The position numbers and the translations under genes are program-made. Below are positions 24,323 to 33,845 of a stretch of 64,000 bases of DNA, one piece after another. The notes below the pieces were generated by a model, which was not told where the DNA came from, made no database searches, and worked only from the letters and a program-made list of their open reading frames with translations. Origin of the DNA: Syntrophomonadaceae bacterium (GTDB lineage Bacteria > Bacillota > Dethiobacteria > DTU022); assembly GCA_007121075.1 (NCBI GenBank), contig SKMK01000003.1, forward strand, positions 1-64,000, read 5' to 3'. The first letter of the stretch is position 1. Every line of letters starts with the position of its first letter.

Positions 24323-25525
24323 TTAAACTTTGAAATAGCTGTACAACCGGCCAAAATTTATACCGGCAACAACCTGATTATTATGGCGATTGTAAAGCTG
24401 GCGGTTACCTTCTTCCAGGTGGGATGATTTAATTCCGTGTGAAATTGATAAGAAAGTTTCGATGTAAGCAGCCAGCTGATCACAGGCTTTAATCATCTCA
24501 CCGTCCAGGGGCGAATAGTGATCGTAATTATATTTAGCGGTTATTTCTTCGGAACTGACGTACCTGACCCGGCTGTTTTCAATAACTTTGCAGGCAAACT
24601 CATCTTCAGTGAAATACCTGAATTCGTCGTGCCATTCTACGGGAAGCAGGGGAAATATTCTTTCTTCAAGCTGCCTGTGCTCTATTTCTTTGATGATTTC
24701 TTCGATACCGGCCACGGATCTTTTAACCGGAGAAACAATGTCCCTGGTCAGCACTTCGGGCAGATCGTGGAAAAGAGCGGCAAAATAATTGTTATAGAGC
24801 CGCCTGGGACAGGCTCCCAGTTCGAGAGAACAAAAGTAACTCATCATGGCTACAATCAGCATGTGGCCCATGACCGATGTTTTTGGAACCCGGGGCGACT
24901 GGGCCCAGCGCTGCTGAAAACGGAGCTGACCGACCAGATCGAGAAAATTGCTGGTTTTCTTGCCCAGGGCCAGCTTTTGCACTCCGGCCAGGTCGTAATG
25001 CTCTTCGATCTGGTTAGCGATAGCTGCCCTGGTTTCCTCCAAACCGTACAAACCTTCATTAAGGCGATAAATGATTTTAAATTCCCAGTTAGTAGCGAGA
25101 TAATGAGCGGCCTGGAGGATTCTTTTTTCCAGGTTGGCCCGTTCCGACATCTTGAAATATTCATCCATCATCTGCAGGATATCAACCTGCTGATCGCGCA
25201 AGCCTGGAACCTTGTTTTCCAGGTTCTCCAGCACCCAGCTGTTCAGCTGTTCTCCTTTTTCAGCCATCAGTTTGTAATAAACCGGAGGCTTAATATCGGT
25301 CAGGACGATACGGTGCAGGAACTCGAACAAACCGCCTTCGATCAGGCGCTGCCAGTCAAGATCGGTGTCATGATCCGCTTCTTCAATTTTAGCCAGGACA
25401 AAAGCATAGACCATCTTATGGGCTTGCTTATCAAGCTCGGTAAAATGTTCGGGCCTGATATGGTCGTTCCAGCGTTGAATGCTGGCCGCTTCAAATAACA
25501 ACTCCAGCAATTCTTTTCTGAGCAA
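24323..25525 (-). CDS. HD-domain phosphohydrolase, YfbR-like
   Basis: 400 residues, TTG start with AAGGG upstream. Metal-binding HD pattern is visible: the His of MGHMLIVAMM, HD in AALFHDLPEVLTRDIVSPVK and a late Asp (ACDQLAAY). The N-terminal about 190 residues are helical and of no family I recognise. The HD segment resembles YfbR-type 5'-deoxynucleotidases, so nucleotide phosphate hydrolysis is possible; substrate not determinable. It ends 27 nt from the convergent PlsY paralog and follows plsY by 6 nt. Confidence 0.8.
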   Translation of the reverse strand: MLRKELLELLFEAASIQRWNDHIRPEHFTELDKQAHKMVYAFVLAKIEEADHDTDLDWQRLIEGGLFEFLHRIVLTDIKPPVYYKLMAEKGEQLNSWVLENLENKVPGLRDQQVDILQMMDEYFKMSERANLEKRILQAAHYLATNWEFKIIYRLNEGLYGLEETRAAIANQIEEHYDLAGVQKLALGKKTSNFLDLVGQLRFQQRWAQSPRVPKTSVMGHMLIVAMMSYFCSLELGACPRRLYNNYFAALFHDLPEVLTRDIVSPVKRSVAGIEEIIKEIEHRQLEERIFPLLPVEWHDEFRYFTEDEFACKVIENSRVRYVSSEEITAKYNYDHYSPLDGEMIKACDQLAAYIETFLSISHGIKSSHLEEGNRQLYNRHNNQVVAGINFGRLYSYFKV

Positions 25526-25531
25526 TAGTTA

Positions 25532-26119
25532 TCAACCCTTTCGTCCCAGTTTTGACTCCATACCTTTTAGCAAACGCCCGATATTTTCATGGTGGCGGAT
25601 TATGACCAGTAAAGCCGCAGCCAAACCGAACAAGATGTAAGAAAGGCCAAATCCAAGCACCCAGAATACCAGGGGCAGGAGCAGCATTGAAATAATAGAA
25701 CCGAGGGATACATAGCGGCTGAAGTATACGATAATCAAAAAAAAGGCAACAACAATCAAGGTAACCCACCCGGAGAGGGCAAGCAGGACCCCGATAGAGG
25801 TAGCCATCGCTTTACCTCCCCTGAATTTGAGATAAACTGGAAAGCTGTGCCCGAACATGGCCAAAAAACCGGCCGCAAGAAAAATGGCCGGCACATCGCT
25901 TACGGCCCTGGCCAGGATCACGGCCACCAGCCCTTTAGCCAGGTCAAGGATAAAGACTGGCAGGGCAGAGCGCCAGCCATACACGCGCAGCACGTTTGTG
26001 GCCCCGATATTACCACTGCCGTAATTCCGGATATCGGTTTTATGCAGCATTTTAGTTAAAATATATCCGAACGGAAGTGACCCCAGCAGGTAAGCTGCAA
26101 CTAAGGCCAGAAAGATCAT
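25532..26119 (-). CDS. plsY: Glycerol-3-phosphate acyltransferase PlsY
   Basis: 195 residues, five membrane segments. Makes lysophosphatidate from acyl phosphate and glycerol-3-phosphate. All three motifs are canonical: GSGNIGATN, GHSFPVYLKFRGGKA and RHHENIGRLLKGME. The ATG is 3 nt after the der stop with GAGAGGTGA inside der, so translation is coupled. With plsC at 31.2 kb it gives the first two steps to phosphatidate. Confidence 0.96.
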   Translation of the reverse strand: MIFLALVAAYLLGSLPFGYILTKMLHKTDIRNYGSGNIGATNVLRVYGWRSALPVFILDLAKGLVAVILARAVSDVPAIFLAAGFLAMFGHSFPVYLKFRGGKAMATSIGVLLALSGWVTLIVVAFFLIIVYFSRYVSLGSIISMLLLPLVFWVLGFGLSYILFGLAAALLVIIRHHENIGRLLKGMESKLGRKG

Positions 26120-26122
26120 TTG

Positions 26123-27454
26123 TTACTCACCTCTCCTCTCTCTTCTTTTAAATTTTACTTCGATCGGAGTCCCTGTGAAACCAAACGCTTCCCGCAGGCG
26201 ATTTTCCAGGTAGCGCCGGTAGGAAAAATGAATTAATTCCGGCTCGTTGGCAAAAAAAACAAACTTAGGCGGTTTTACTTCCGGCTGGGTGCCATAATAT
26301 ATTTTTACCTGTTTTCCTTTTACCGGGGGAGGCGGATTTACAGTCAGGGCGTCCTCCAGTAGCTCGTTTAAAAGGGCAGTGGGGATCCGCTTATGCTGTT
26401 CCTGCCAGGCCTGCAGAACCACTGGAAACAACCGGTCCATCCTCCATCCACTCAGGGCGGAAACAAAAAGATATGGCGCATATGATACAAAAGGAAATTT
26501 TCGCCTTAGATCTTTTATAAAGGACTGTCGGGCATTTTCATCTGCCCTGACCAGATCCCACTTGTTGGCGACCAGGATCAATCCTTTCCCAACCTCATCA
26601 ACGTAACCGGCCAGTTTTTGATCCTGCTCTGTTATGCCGCTTTCCCCATCAATAACCAGCAGGGCTATATCCGCCCGCTGAACTGCTTTCAACGACCTCA
26701 GCACACTGTAATATTCAACGGCATCTTTTACCTTGCTTTTTCTGCGTATGCCCGCTGTGTCAATTAAAAGACAGCGATGATCGTCATAATGAAAATAAGT
26801 ATCAACGGCTTCTCTGGTCGTCCCGGGCTCCCGGCTGACCACTACCCGTTCTTTGCCCAGCAGGGTGTTTATTAAAGAAGATTTACCGACATTGGGCCTG
26901 CCGATCACCGCCACTTTTACAAGGTCTTCAAGGCCAGGCCTGCTTTCAGAAGGATCAGCAGGCATTTTTTCGTAAACCAGGTCCAGGAGCTCCCCGATGC
27001 CCCGGCCGTGCGAAGCCGATACAGCCAGGGGTTCGCCAAACCCGAGGCCAAAAAAACCGTAACGTTCGTCTTCTATCGACAGGATGTCCAGCTTATTAAC
27101 CACAGGCAGGACTGTTTTTCCACTTCGCCGTAAAAGATTTGCAATTTCTTCATCAAGGGCGGTAAGGCCTTCCCGGCCGTCCAACAAAAAGATAATAACC
27201 TGCGCTTCTTCAATGGCAAGGGTTACCTGTTTCTGGACCTGGGTAGTGATCTGATCATCACCGCCAAAGGTAATACCGCCAGTATCGATGACAACCATAT
27301 TTTTCCCCCGCCAGTCACAAAGGCCGTAGAGCCGATCCCTTGTAACCCCGGGCATCTTTTCTTCAATGGCTGTCCTGGCAGAGGTAAGCCGGTTAAATAA
27401 CGTCGATTTCCCCACATTGGGCCGGCCGACTATGGCAATGGTATTTTCGCTCAA
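26123..27454 (-). CDS. der: Ribosome biogenesis GTPase Der (EngA)
   Basis: 443 residues with two tandem GTPase domains (GRPNVGKST at 9-17 and GRPNVGKSS near 185, each with DTGG/DTAG and NKLD/NKWD) and a C-terminal KH-like domain (about 350-435). Needed for 50S subunit assembly. TTG start with GGGGAG 7 nt upstream; the TTGA overlaps the stop of the DUF512 gene by 4 bp. Der next to PlsY is a common Bacillota arrangement. Confidence 0.98.
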   Translation of the reverse strand: MSENTIAIVGRPNVGKSTLFNRLTSARTAIEEKMPGVTRDRLYGLCDWRGKNMVVIDTGGITFGGDDQITTQVQKQVTLAIEEAQVIIFLLDGREGLTALDEEIANLLRRSGKTVLPVVNKLDILSIEDERYGFFGLGFGEPLAVSASHGRGIGELLDLVYEKMPADPSESRPGLEDLVKVAVIGRPNVGKSSLINTLLGKERVVVSREPGTTREAVDTYFHYDDHRCLLIDTAGIRRKSKVKDAVEYYSVLRSLKAVQRADIALLVIDGESGITEQDQKLAGYVDEVGKGLILVANKWDLVRADENARQSFIKDLRRKFPFVSYAPYLFVSALSGWRMDRLFPVVLQAWQEQHKRIPTALLNELLEDALTVNPPPPVKGKQVKIYYGTQPEVKPPKFVFFANEPELIHFSYRRYLENRLREAFGFTGTPIEVKFKRRERRGE

Positions 27455-28806
27455 TTGTGTGCTCCCCTTTTCCTTTTAGGCCCCTGCCGGCCAGCTATTT
27501 CCAGGATCTGATTAAGCAGCTCCCTGGGCCCGCTTACCGCCCGGACCTGGACCTGCAAAGTTTCCTCCAGGTCCGATAGTTTCAGATCATCCAGAAACAG
27601 GCTGCTATTTTCTTTAAGCATTACACGTGGTACAAATACTACATCACCGGGCTGTTTCCCTTCCAGGGTTAACAGGAGATCACTCCCCGTTAAAAGGCCG
27701 CTGACTGTTACATCTTCACCAAAAAAACGGTTTTTAACAAAGACCGGGGAAATCTTAAGGTTGTTAACCCGGCTCAGTGTTTTAACCATTTTTAAAATTT
27801 GTGGTTTTGCAGCCAGGCCTGAAACCACAGTAGCTGAAATATTACGAGGTAATTCCTTTATGTCTGCCTGCGATAGCTCTTCTAATTGTTCCATAAACTG
27901 CCTGGCCAGGCCAACCCCGTTTTCTAGCTGGGGATAATTTTCATATTCATCATCTCCGGGCAGCGGAAAACCGGCCAGGTTATAAAATTCATCGGCTAAA
28001 AAAACAAAACGGCTGCCCCTTCTTTGTAAAAACGTTTTTTGCATTTCCGAAATATGTTCGATTAATTTTTTCGCTGACCCCGGATCGAACCTTTCCAGTG
28101 CCGGAAGTCCGAATCGGTGCCTTGTAAGGCCAACCGGAACAAGACCCACGCTGAGAATTCCCCTACCCAGGTTGTCAAGATCCCTGATGGTTCGATCCAT
28201 TTCTACCCCGGTATTATAACCCGGGCACAGTACGATCTGGGCATGGATTTGGATACCGGCTGCAACGAGCTTTTTCAGGTTCTCCGGACCCTTTTCGGCT
28301 CCGCCGGAATTAAACATTACTTTTCTTAAAGTGGGATTCGTGGTATGGACAGAAACGTAAAGCGGGCTCAGCTGCAATTTTTTCACTCTTTCAATTTCAT
28401 CCCCGGTCATCCGATTCAAAGTTATAAAGTTGCCGTAAAGAAACGAGAGGCGGTAGTCGTCGTCTTTAACGTAGAGAGGCTTGCGCAAACCGGACGGATT
28501 TTGCTCGACAAAGCAAAATATACACCGGTTCCGGCAGCGCTGGAGGCGGTCCATAGTGGGAGGATCAAAACTCAAACCAAGAGGAGTCTCGGCCGATTTG
28601 TGAATTTTAATCCTGCGCAGGATGCCCTGGCTGTCAATCAACAGCAGGCGCAGGCTGGTGTCCGATTCAATGATTTTATAATCGATAATATCACCGATCT
28701 CCTGGTTGTCAATCCGGAGCAGCCTCCAGCCTGCTTTTATACCCGCTTTATCAGCAGGGGAGCCCCCCGTAACATGATCCACCAGGTGTCCTTTAATATT
28801 ATTCAT
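27451..28806 (-). CDS. DUF512 family radical-SAM-like protein with N-terminal PDZ-like domain
   Basis: 451 residues. A PDZ-like N-terminus (about 1-70, VTGGSPADKAGIKAG), then CRNRCIFCF, a C-x3-C-x2-C motif like that of radical SAM enzymes, and the DUF512 C-terminal half (about 290-440). Function in bacteria is unknown as far as I know. It is regularly found just upstream of der in clostridia, as here (4-bp overlap). ATG has GGGAGG only 3 nt away, so the start could be slightly off. Confidence 0.88.
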   Translation of the reverse strand: MNNIKGHLVDHVTGGSPADKAGIKAGWRLLRIDNQEIGDIIDYKIIESDTSLRLLLIDSQGILRRIKIHKSAETPLGLSFDPPTMDRLQRCRNRCIFCFVEQNPSGLRKPLYVKDDDYRLSFLYGNFITLNRMTGDEIERVKKLQLSPLYVSVHTTNPTLRKVMFNSGGAEKGPENLKKLVAAGIQIHAQIVLCPGYNTGVEMDRTIRDLDNLGRGILSVGLVPVGLTRHRFGLPALERFDPGSAKKLIEHISEMQKTFLQRRGSRFVFLADEFYNLAGFPLPGDDEYENYPQLENGVGLARQFMEQLEELSQADIKELPRNISATVVSGLAAKPQILKMVKTLSRVNNLKISPVFVKNRFFGEDVTVSGLLTGSDLLLTLEGKQPGDVVFVPRVMLKENSSLFLDDLKLSDLEETLQVQVRAVSGPRELLNQILEIAGRQGPKRKRGAHN

Positions 28807-28823
28807 GTGCCTCCCTAACTCAT

Positions 28824-28876
28824 TTTTGGGCCATTAAAAGGACGTACGAAAAGTCCGTCCTTTTAATGGCCCAAAA
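28824..28876. repeat. 53-bp inverted repeat between ispH-rpsA and the DUF512 gene
   Basis: Perfect 20-bp arms (TTTTGGGCCATTAAAAGGAC and its complement) around a 13-nt spacer. It would form a stable hairpin in RNA of either strand. There is no T-run after the stem, so it is not a standard intrinsic terminator, but it may end or protect the ispH-rpsA transcript. Confidence 0.7.
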
Positions 28877-28906
28877 TGCGATCATTATATGGATTGAAAC
28901 TCCTGC

Positions 28907-31234
28907 TTACTCTTTTTTTTCCTCTTCGTCTTGTTCTTCTTCCTGTTCTTTTTCCTGCTCTTCTGTTTCAGTTTCTGTTACTTCCGGTTCTTCCACTGCT
29001 TCGCCAGGTTCCACTGTTTCTTCAACAGGGGCCTCTGTTTCAGCGCTGCTTTCGTCTTCGGATTCTGCTGTTTCGGGTTTATCTTCGCTAACCGGAGTTT
29101 CAAACGGGCTTTCGCCGGGCTCACTACCAGATGCCTCAAAGGCTTCGTCAACTATTTCCGGCTGGACTTCTTCTTGTTGCTCTTCCTGTACTGCTTGCTC
29201 TTCATGTTCTTCCTGTTCATCCTGCTCTTCTTGTGCCGCTGTCAGCTGTTTCTCGTCAAAGAGGTTGCCGAAAACATCGCCCAGGGTCACGCTTCCGTCT
29301 TCTGTTTCTTCTGCCTCAGCTTCCTGCGGCTCTACGGTTGCGCCTCGTGCTTCTTTGACACTTAAGCTGATCCGTTTTGCCTTTGGCTTAACTTCGAGAA
29401 TTTTAACTTCCACTTCTTCTCCTTCTTTCAGGATTTCTGAAGGATGGTTGACGTGGTAATCGGCAAGCTGGGAAATATGAGCCAGGCCTTCCACGCCCGG
29501 CCTGATTTCAATAAAAGCACCAAAGTTTACCAGACGTGTAATTTTACCGGTTATAATCTGGCCGCTTTCAAGTTCTTCAATCGCCCTGGTCCAGGGATCG
29601 GGCTGAGTTTTCCTGATGCTTAAGCTGATCCGTTCTTTTTCGGGAATAACCTCCAGCACTTTTACTTCAACCTGTTCACCATTGCTCAGGACTTCGCTGG
29701 GGTGACCTATCCGTTCCCAGGCCAGCTCTGAAATGTGAACCAGGCCGTCAATATCGCCCACATCGACAAAAGCGCCAAAATTGGTCAACCTTTTAACGGT
29801 CCCCGTAATTGTTGATCCAACCTCCAGGGAGTTGAGAGTTTCTTCTTTTTTCCTGGCAGCTTCTTCTTCGAGAATTTTTTTGCGGCTTAAGATAATTTTA
29901 CCTTTTTCACGGTTAAATTCTATAACCTTGAACTGAAGGGTCTGGTCTTTGAATTCATTAAAATCCGGAATATACCTGATTTCAACCAGGGATCCGGGCA
30001 TAAAACCTTCCACTCCTGAACCCAGATCAATAACCAGGCCTGCAGAAACTACCTGCTTGACCTTACCCTCCATGGTGGTATCTTCATTATGGGCCTCTTC
30101 AATCTCTTTTAATCGTTTGTCTCTGGCCAATCTTTTGTGGGAGGCGATTACCTTCCCTTCCTGTTCGTCTGTCTCCAGCACGGTTACCTCGATATCGTCT
30201 TCGGGTGTAAAAATATCCGCCAGCCCTTTGCCCTCTTCAAGATGCACTTCTGAAGCGGGGAGGATAGCTTCGGTTTTTGCGCCGATATCGACATAAACCT
30301 CTTCATCGGTAACCCGGGCCACTTTTCCGGCAACCTGCTCGCCAACCTGGGCCACCTTGACTTCAACATCGAAGTCAAACTGTTCTTCGTTCTTGACATC
30401 CAAATTCTCATTCTCCATGCTCTCCACGACCTCCTTAATCGTCCACGGGGGAGTTGACGCGCCAGCAGTCACACCAATTACTTCGTACTGGCGCAAAAAA
30501 GACCGCGGCAACTCCCTTGCATTATTTATCCGGCAGGATGGTTTTAACTGCCGGCAGCAATCATAAAGGGCTTTTGTATTGGCGCTGGATTCACTGCCAA
30601 CCACTACCAGCGCATCAACCCTTTTGGCCAAATTTATAATTTCTCCCTGCCTGAGTCTGGTTTCTGGGCACAGTGTATCATAGACCTGCCCGTCGAGATT
30701 CTTATCTTTAAAAGTTTTTTTTACTTTTTCATATAGCCCCGGATCACTCGTAGTCTGAGCAATTAAACCGGCAGGAGTTTCAACAACCAGGTTTTCCAGT
30801 TCTTCCAGGGTGGACACAACCGTGGCTTCTCCTCCGGCCCAGCCGATCAGGCCTTTTACTTCCGGATGTTCGGGGTTGCCAAAAATTATAATATTAAAGC
30901 CAAGCTCGCGCAGCTGGGCGGCTTTTTTTTGGACCCGCTGGACCCGGGGACAGGTCAGATCAATAATAGTAATATTGTCGAGTTTGTGTAACCGCTCCAA
31001 CATTTCCGGGGTTACACCATGGGTCCGGATGGCCAGAAAAGAGCCCTGTGCCTGCTCCGGTTTTTCAACCGATGTTACCGAACGCTGCTTCAAATAGTCG
31101 ACTACCTCTTCATTGTGGACAAGCGGGCCGAAAGTTGATCCGCTTCCGTGCCGGACGGCTTGATCCAGCAAGTGATTGATAGCCCTGTTAACGCCGGAGC
31201 AAAAACCGGCCTTATCTGCCAAAATAACCCGCAA
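28907..31234 (-). CDS. ispH: IspH-S1 fusion: HMBPP reductase plus ribosomal protein S1-type domains
   Basis: About 775 residues. Residues 1-280 are IspH, the last step of the MEP isoprenoid pathway, with cluster ligands Cys12 (AGFCSGV), Cys95 (DLTCPRV) and Cys189 (DTLCPET). Four S1 RNA-binding repeats follow (about 295-625), the last two typical (NFGAFVDV, NFGAFIEI), then an acidic, Glu-rich tail of about 140 residues. This fusion is known in clostridia; the S1 part serves as the ribosomal S1-like protein. TTG at 31234 is chosen because GGAGTG lies 5 nt upstream and it puts the first cysteine at position 12 as in E. coli; the ATG at 31249 overlaps the plsC stop but has no ribosome binding site. 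Fe-S and dxs link it to isoprenoid supply. Confidence 0.93.
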   Translation of the reverse strand: MRVILADKAGFCSGVNRAINHLLDQAVRHGSGSTFGPLVHNEEVVDYLKQRSVTSVEKPEQAQGSFLAIRTHGVTPEMLERLHKLDNITIIDLTCPRVQRVQKKAAQLRELGFNIIIFGNPEHPEVKGLIGWAGGEATVVSTLEELENLVVETPAGLIAQTTSDPGLYEKVKKTFKDKNLDGQVYDTLCPETRLRQGEIINLAKRVDALVVVGSESSANTKALYDCCRQLKPSCRINNARELPRSFLRQYEVIGVTAGASTPPWTIKEVVESMENENLDVKNEEQFDFDVEVKVAQVGEQVAGKVARVTDEEVYVDIGAKTEAILPASEVHLEEGKGLADIFTPEDDIEVTVLETDEQEGKVIASHKRLARDKRLKEIEEAHNEDTTMEGKVKQVVSAGLVIDLGSGVEGFMPGSLVEIRYIPDFNEFKDQTLQFKVIEFNREKGKIILSRKKILEEEAARKKEETLNSLEVGSTITGTVKRLTNFGAFVDVGDIDGLVHISELAWERIGHPSEVLSNGEQVEVKVLEVIPEKERISLSIRKTQPDPWTRAIEELESGQIITGKITRLVNFGAFIEIRPGVEGLAHISQLADYHVNHPSEILKEGEEVEVKILEVKPKAKRISLSVKEARGATVEPQEAEAEETEDGSVTLGDVFGNLFDEKQLTAAQEEQDEQEEHEEQAVQEEQQEEVQPEIVDEAFEASGSEPGESPFETPVSEDKPETAESEDESSAETEAPVEETVEPGEAVEEPEVTETETEEQEKEQEEEQDEEEKKE

Positions 31235-31248
31235 ATAATCACTCCACA

Positions 31249-31863
31249 TTAATTTTCACTGTATGCAGGGAGTAAAACCCTGATCTGTCCCATTATAAGA
31301 TGACTCATCTCTTCCAGCTGGGCTTTTTTCTCCTCTTTATGGTTATACATGAGGGGCGGTAAAACAAAGGGAGGTCCGATAAACACATGAAGAGGCTTAA
31401 AAAGTCGATACGGCCCGAATATTGCCACCGGCAACACCGGCACGCCACTGCGCACGGCTATTAGAGCCGCTCCGTTGTATGGTTTCTGCAATCTCCCGCT
31501 TTTACTCCGTGAGCCCTCCGGAAAAAGTCCCAACACCTGCCTGTCCTGAAGTAGCTGGTAGGCCTTCCTGATTGCGGCGTAATCGGCATCTTTACGTTTA
31601 AGTGGAAAAGCGCCCATTTTACGCAGCAAATACGAAAAAATAAAGTTGCTGAACAGCTCTTTTTTGGCCATAAAATGAACTTGATGTGAACCGGGAACTG
31701 ATGTCGCGATCACAACCGGATCCAGCCAGCTTAAATGGTTTGAACATATAATAAACGGCTTGCGCCTCGGTATATTTTCTCTTCCGTGTATTTTTGTCCG
31801 GTACAGCACTTTTACAGCTATAAGTAAAATCAAGCGGCCAATCTGATAAAGCACAATGTTCAC
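31249..31863 (-). CDS. plsC: 1-acyl-sn-glycerol-3-phosphate acyltransferase
   Basis: 204 residues. Second acylation to phosphatidic acid. Catalytic NHLSWLD (NH-x4-D type) near 43 and FPEGSRS near 116 are present; an N-terminal hydrophobic segment anchors it. GTG start at 31863; GTG three codons later has a better AGGTGA spacing and is an alternative. It lies between cmk (9 nt) and ispH-rpsA. Confidence 0.94.
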   Translation of the reverse strand: MNIVLYQIGRLILLIAVKVLYRTKIHGRENIPRRKPFIICSNHLSWLDPVVIATSVPGSHQVHFMAKKELFSNFIFSYLLRKMGAFPLKRKDADYAAIRKAYQLLQDRQVLGLFPEGSRSKSGRLQKPYNGAALIAVRSGVPVLPVAIFGPYRLFKPLHVFIGPPFVLPPLMYNHKEEKKAQLEEMSHLIMGQIRVLLPAYSEN

Positions 31864-31872
31864 CTGGCTTTT

Positions 31873-32550
31873 TCAGGACACTTTGCTCTTGACGATGGAT
31901 AAGATTTTGTCTACGACCTCTTCAAATGCCATATCGGTGGTATCAATCACTATCGCGTCAGATACTCTGGTCAGTGGAGAATCTTCCCTTCCGGAGTCAA
32001 TAAAATCCCTGTTTTTAATCTCTTCAATTACTTCGTCTTCTGTCATTTTTATACCTTTTCCCAGCTGTTCTTTCCGGCGCCGCCGCGCCCTCTCTTGTAT
32101 TGAAGCATCCAGGTAAAACTTAAAATCTGCATCGGGCATCACCCTGGATGCAATATCCCGCCCTTCCATAACAATCCCGTTTGATTCTTCCGCTATTGCT
32201 CTCTGCATTTCAACCAGCCGCCGGCGGACCAGGGAAATGGCGGATACCGGAGAAACTAACCTGTTAACATCGGCACTGCGAATATCACCGGTAACATTCG
32301 TGCCGTCGAGAAAAACTTCTTGTCTATCGCTGAGTCTAACCTCGGTCCGATTCAGTATTTCTGCAATACGTTTTAGATCCGATAACCCGGTATTCTCGTA
32401 AATAAATTTTAAAGTTATGGCCCTGTACATGGCACCTGTATCGAGGTATTTCAAAGCCAGGCGGCGTGACACCTCCCTGGTAACAGTGCTTTTTCCAGCG
32501 CCGGCAGGGCCGTCTATAGCTATTTTTGGATATCCCTGTTTTTCTGGCAT
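31873..32550 (-). CDS. cmk: Cytidylate kinase
   Basis: 225 residues. Phosphorylates CMP and dCMP with ATP. P-loop GPAGAGKST at 14-22, the NMP-binding insert and GRDIASRVMPDADFKFYLDA (lid region follows) are as in the family. Upstream is aroH (59 nt) and downstream plsC (9 nt); cmk-plsC-ispH-rpsA is a common clostridial order. Confidence 0.97.
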   Translation of the reverse strand: MPEKQGYPKIAIDGPAGAGKSTVTREVSRRLALKYLDTGAMYRAITLKFIYENTGLSDLKRIAEILNRTEVRLSDRQEVFLDGTNVTGDIRSADVNRLVSPVSAISLVRRRLVEMQRAIAEESNGIVMEGRDIASRVMPDADFKFYLDASIQERARRRRKEQLGKGIKMTEDEVIEEIKNRDFIDSGREDSPLTRVSDAIVIDTTDMAFEEVVDKILSIVKSKVS

Positions 32551-32609
32551 TTTATGTCTAATTCGCTCTTCCCTGTAAAATCCCTTTTTTATGGCCTAAA
32601 TTTAATAAA

Positions 32610-32978
32610 TTATTGTTCCCGCAGCTTTGGTGTTTCTTTCAAGTAAATATGTCTGATCTGGTCCTGTTCAAGGGTTGTGTTAACCAGCATCATTATCCTG
32701 ATACATTTTGCCAGCGAACCCGGCACATCAATTTCAAGCTGGCAAAATAATGGTACGTTCATCCAACCCATATCCCGGGCCGCTTTAGCCGGGAAAGCGC
32801 GGTTCAAATCTGGAGTAACCGAAAAAAACACCGCCGCAATATCCCGGGTGACAATGGAATTTTCATCAACAATTTTTTTCAGCAGTTCCCGGGTCGCGGA
32901 AATTATTTCTTCTGCTGTATTGATTTTTACGGTTGTTGCTCCCCTGATTCCCCGGGTCTGCCTGCTGTTATAAATCAC
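32610..32978 (-). CDS. aroH: Monofunctional chorismate mutase, AroH type
   Basis: 122 residues. Converts chorismate to prephenate for Phe and Tyr. AroH fold signatures RGIRGATTV at 9-17, the active-site region VFFSVTPDLNRAFPAKAAR, and the late Cys-Ile-Arg (KCIRIMM) with its catalytic arginine are present. GTG start with GGGAG 7 nt upstream. Confidence 0.95.
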   Translation of the reverse strand: MIYNSRQTRGIRGATTVKINTAEEIISATRELLKKIVDENSIVTRDIAAVFFSVTPDLNRAFPAKAARDMGWMNVPLFCQLEIDVPGSLAKCIRIMMLVNTTLEQDQIRHIYLKETPKLREQ

Positions 32979-33081
32979 TTTGATACTCCCTGGAAAATAA
33001 ACCTTTAATTCAGGCGGTGTTTGGTTAAAAGCAGTTCTATTCTCTCATTAAAAAAGCTTATTTGCAAGGCATAAAGCCCAT

Positions 33082-33801
33082 TTACAGCTTAACCAGGCGG
33101 TACAGCGCTTTGATTTCCCGGCTGGCAAGGTGGCGGTAAGCTCCTTCCCGGACACTTTCAGCTTTGAGACCGGCGAATTCCTGCCTGTGCAGGTTAACCA
33201 CAGGATGGTTTATGGCCTCGCACATTTTTTTAACCTGTCTTTTCTTACCCTCGATCAGGGTTATTTCCAACAGGGATTCGTTATTTTTCAAGAAATTTCC
33301 GGCCAGTTTAACTTTTGCCGGAGCGGTCTTGCGGCCTTCAATTAATACACCCCTGCGCAAATTGTTTAGGGTTTTCTCTCCGGGAATGCCGGAAACCCGG
33401 ACCAGATACTTTTTTTCCACTACAAAGCTGGGATGGGTTAGACGATGGGACAGTTCTCCATCATTGGTCATCAGCAGGACGCCGCTGGTGTCGGCGTCCA
33501 GCCTTCCCACCGGGTAAAGGCGCTTTTCTTCCTCTTTAACCAGGTCCATCACAGTGGGGCGGTTGTGGGTATCCCGGACTGTCGAAATATAACCTGCGGG
33601 TTTATGCAGAAGAATATAGATTTTTTGCTCAAAACCTGCGACCGGTTTACCATCAACCGTAACCAGGTCGTTATACTGCACGAGAGTCTGGGGTTTGCCA
33701 ATTACGATCCCATTAATACAGACCCTGCCTTCGGCAATCATTTCTTCGGCCCGCCGCCGTGAAGCAAGACCGGATCGGGCCAGGTATTTTGCCAGTCTCA
33801 T
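33082..33801 (-). CDS. rluB: 23S rRNA pseudouridine synthase, RluB/RsuA family
   Basis: 239 residues. S4 RNA-binding domain (about 1-60, RLAKYLARSGLASRRRAEE) and a catalytic domain with the invariant aspartate in GRLDADTSG (around 103). By position next to scpB and sequence it is the Bacillus YpuL/RluB type, likely modifying 23S rRNA; RsuA-like 16S specificity is less likely. Confidence 0.92.
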   Translation of the reverse strand: MRLAKYLARSGLASRRRAEEMIAEGRVCINGIVIGKPQTLVQYNDLVTVDGKPVAGFEQKIYILLHKPAGYISTVRDTHNRPTVMDLVKEEEKRLYPVGRLDADTSGVLLMTNDGELSHRLTHPSFVVEKKYLVRVSGIPGEKTLNNLRRGVLIEGRKTAPAKVKLAGNFLKNNESLLEITLIEGKKRQVKKMCEAINHPVVNLHRQEFAGLKAESVREGAYRHLASREIKALYRLVKL

Positions 33802-33845
33802 TTTTACCTAACCACCTTTAACCACTGCTTAACCATTGGATTAAC

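Noticed and set aside
24518-25498. 326-residue plus-strand ORF
   Set aside because: Antisense shadow of the HD-domain gene, whose HD motifs are clear on the minus strand.
28866-29459. 197-residue Ser/Cys-rich plus-strand ORF
   Set aside because: Antisense shadow of the Glu-rich tail of IspH-S1; its composition is simply the complement of GAA/GAG codons.
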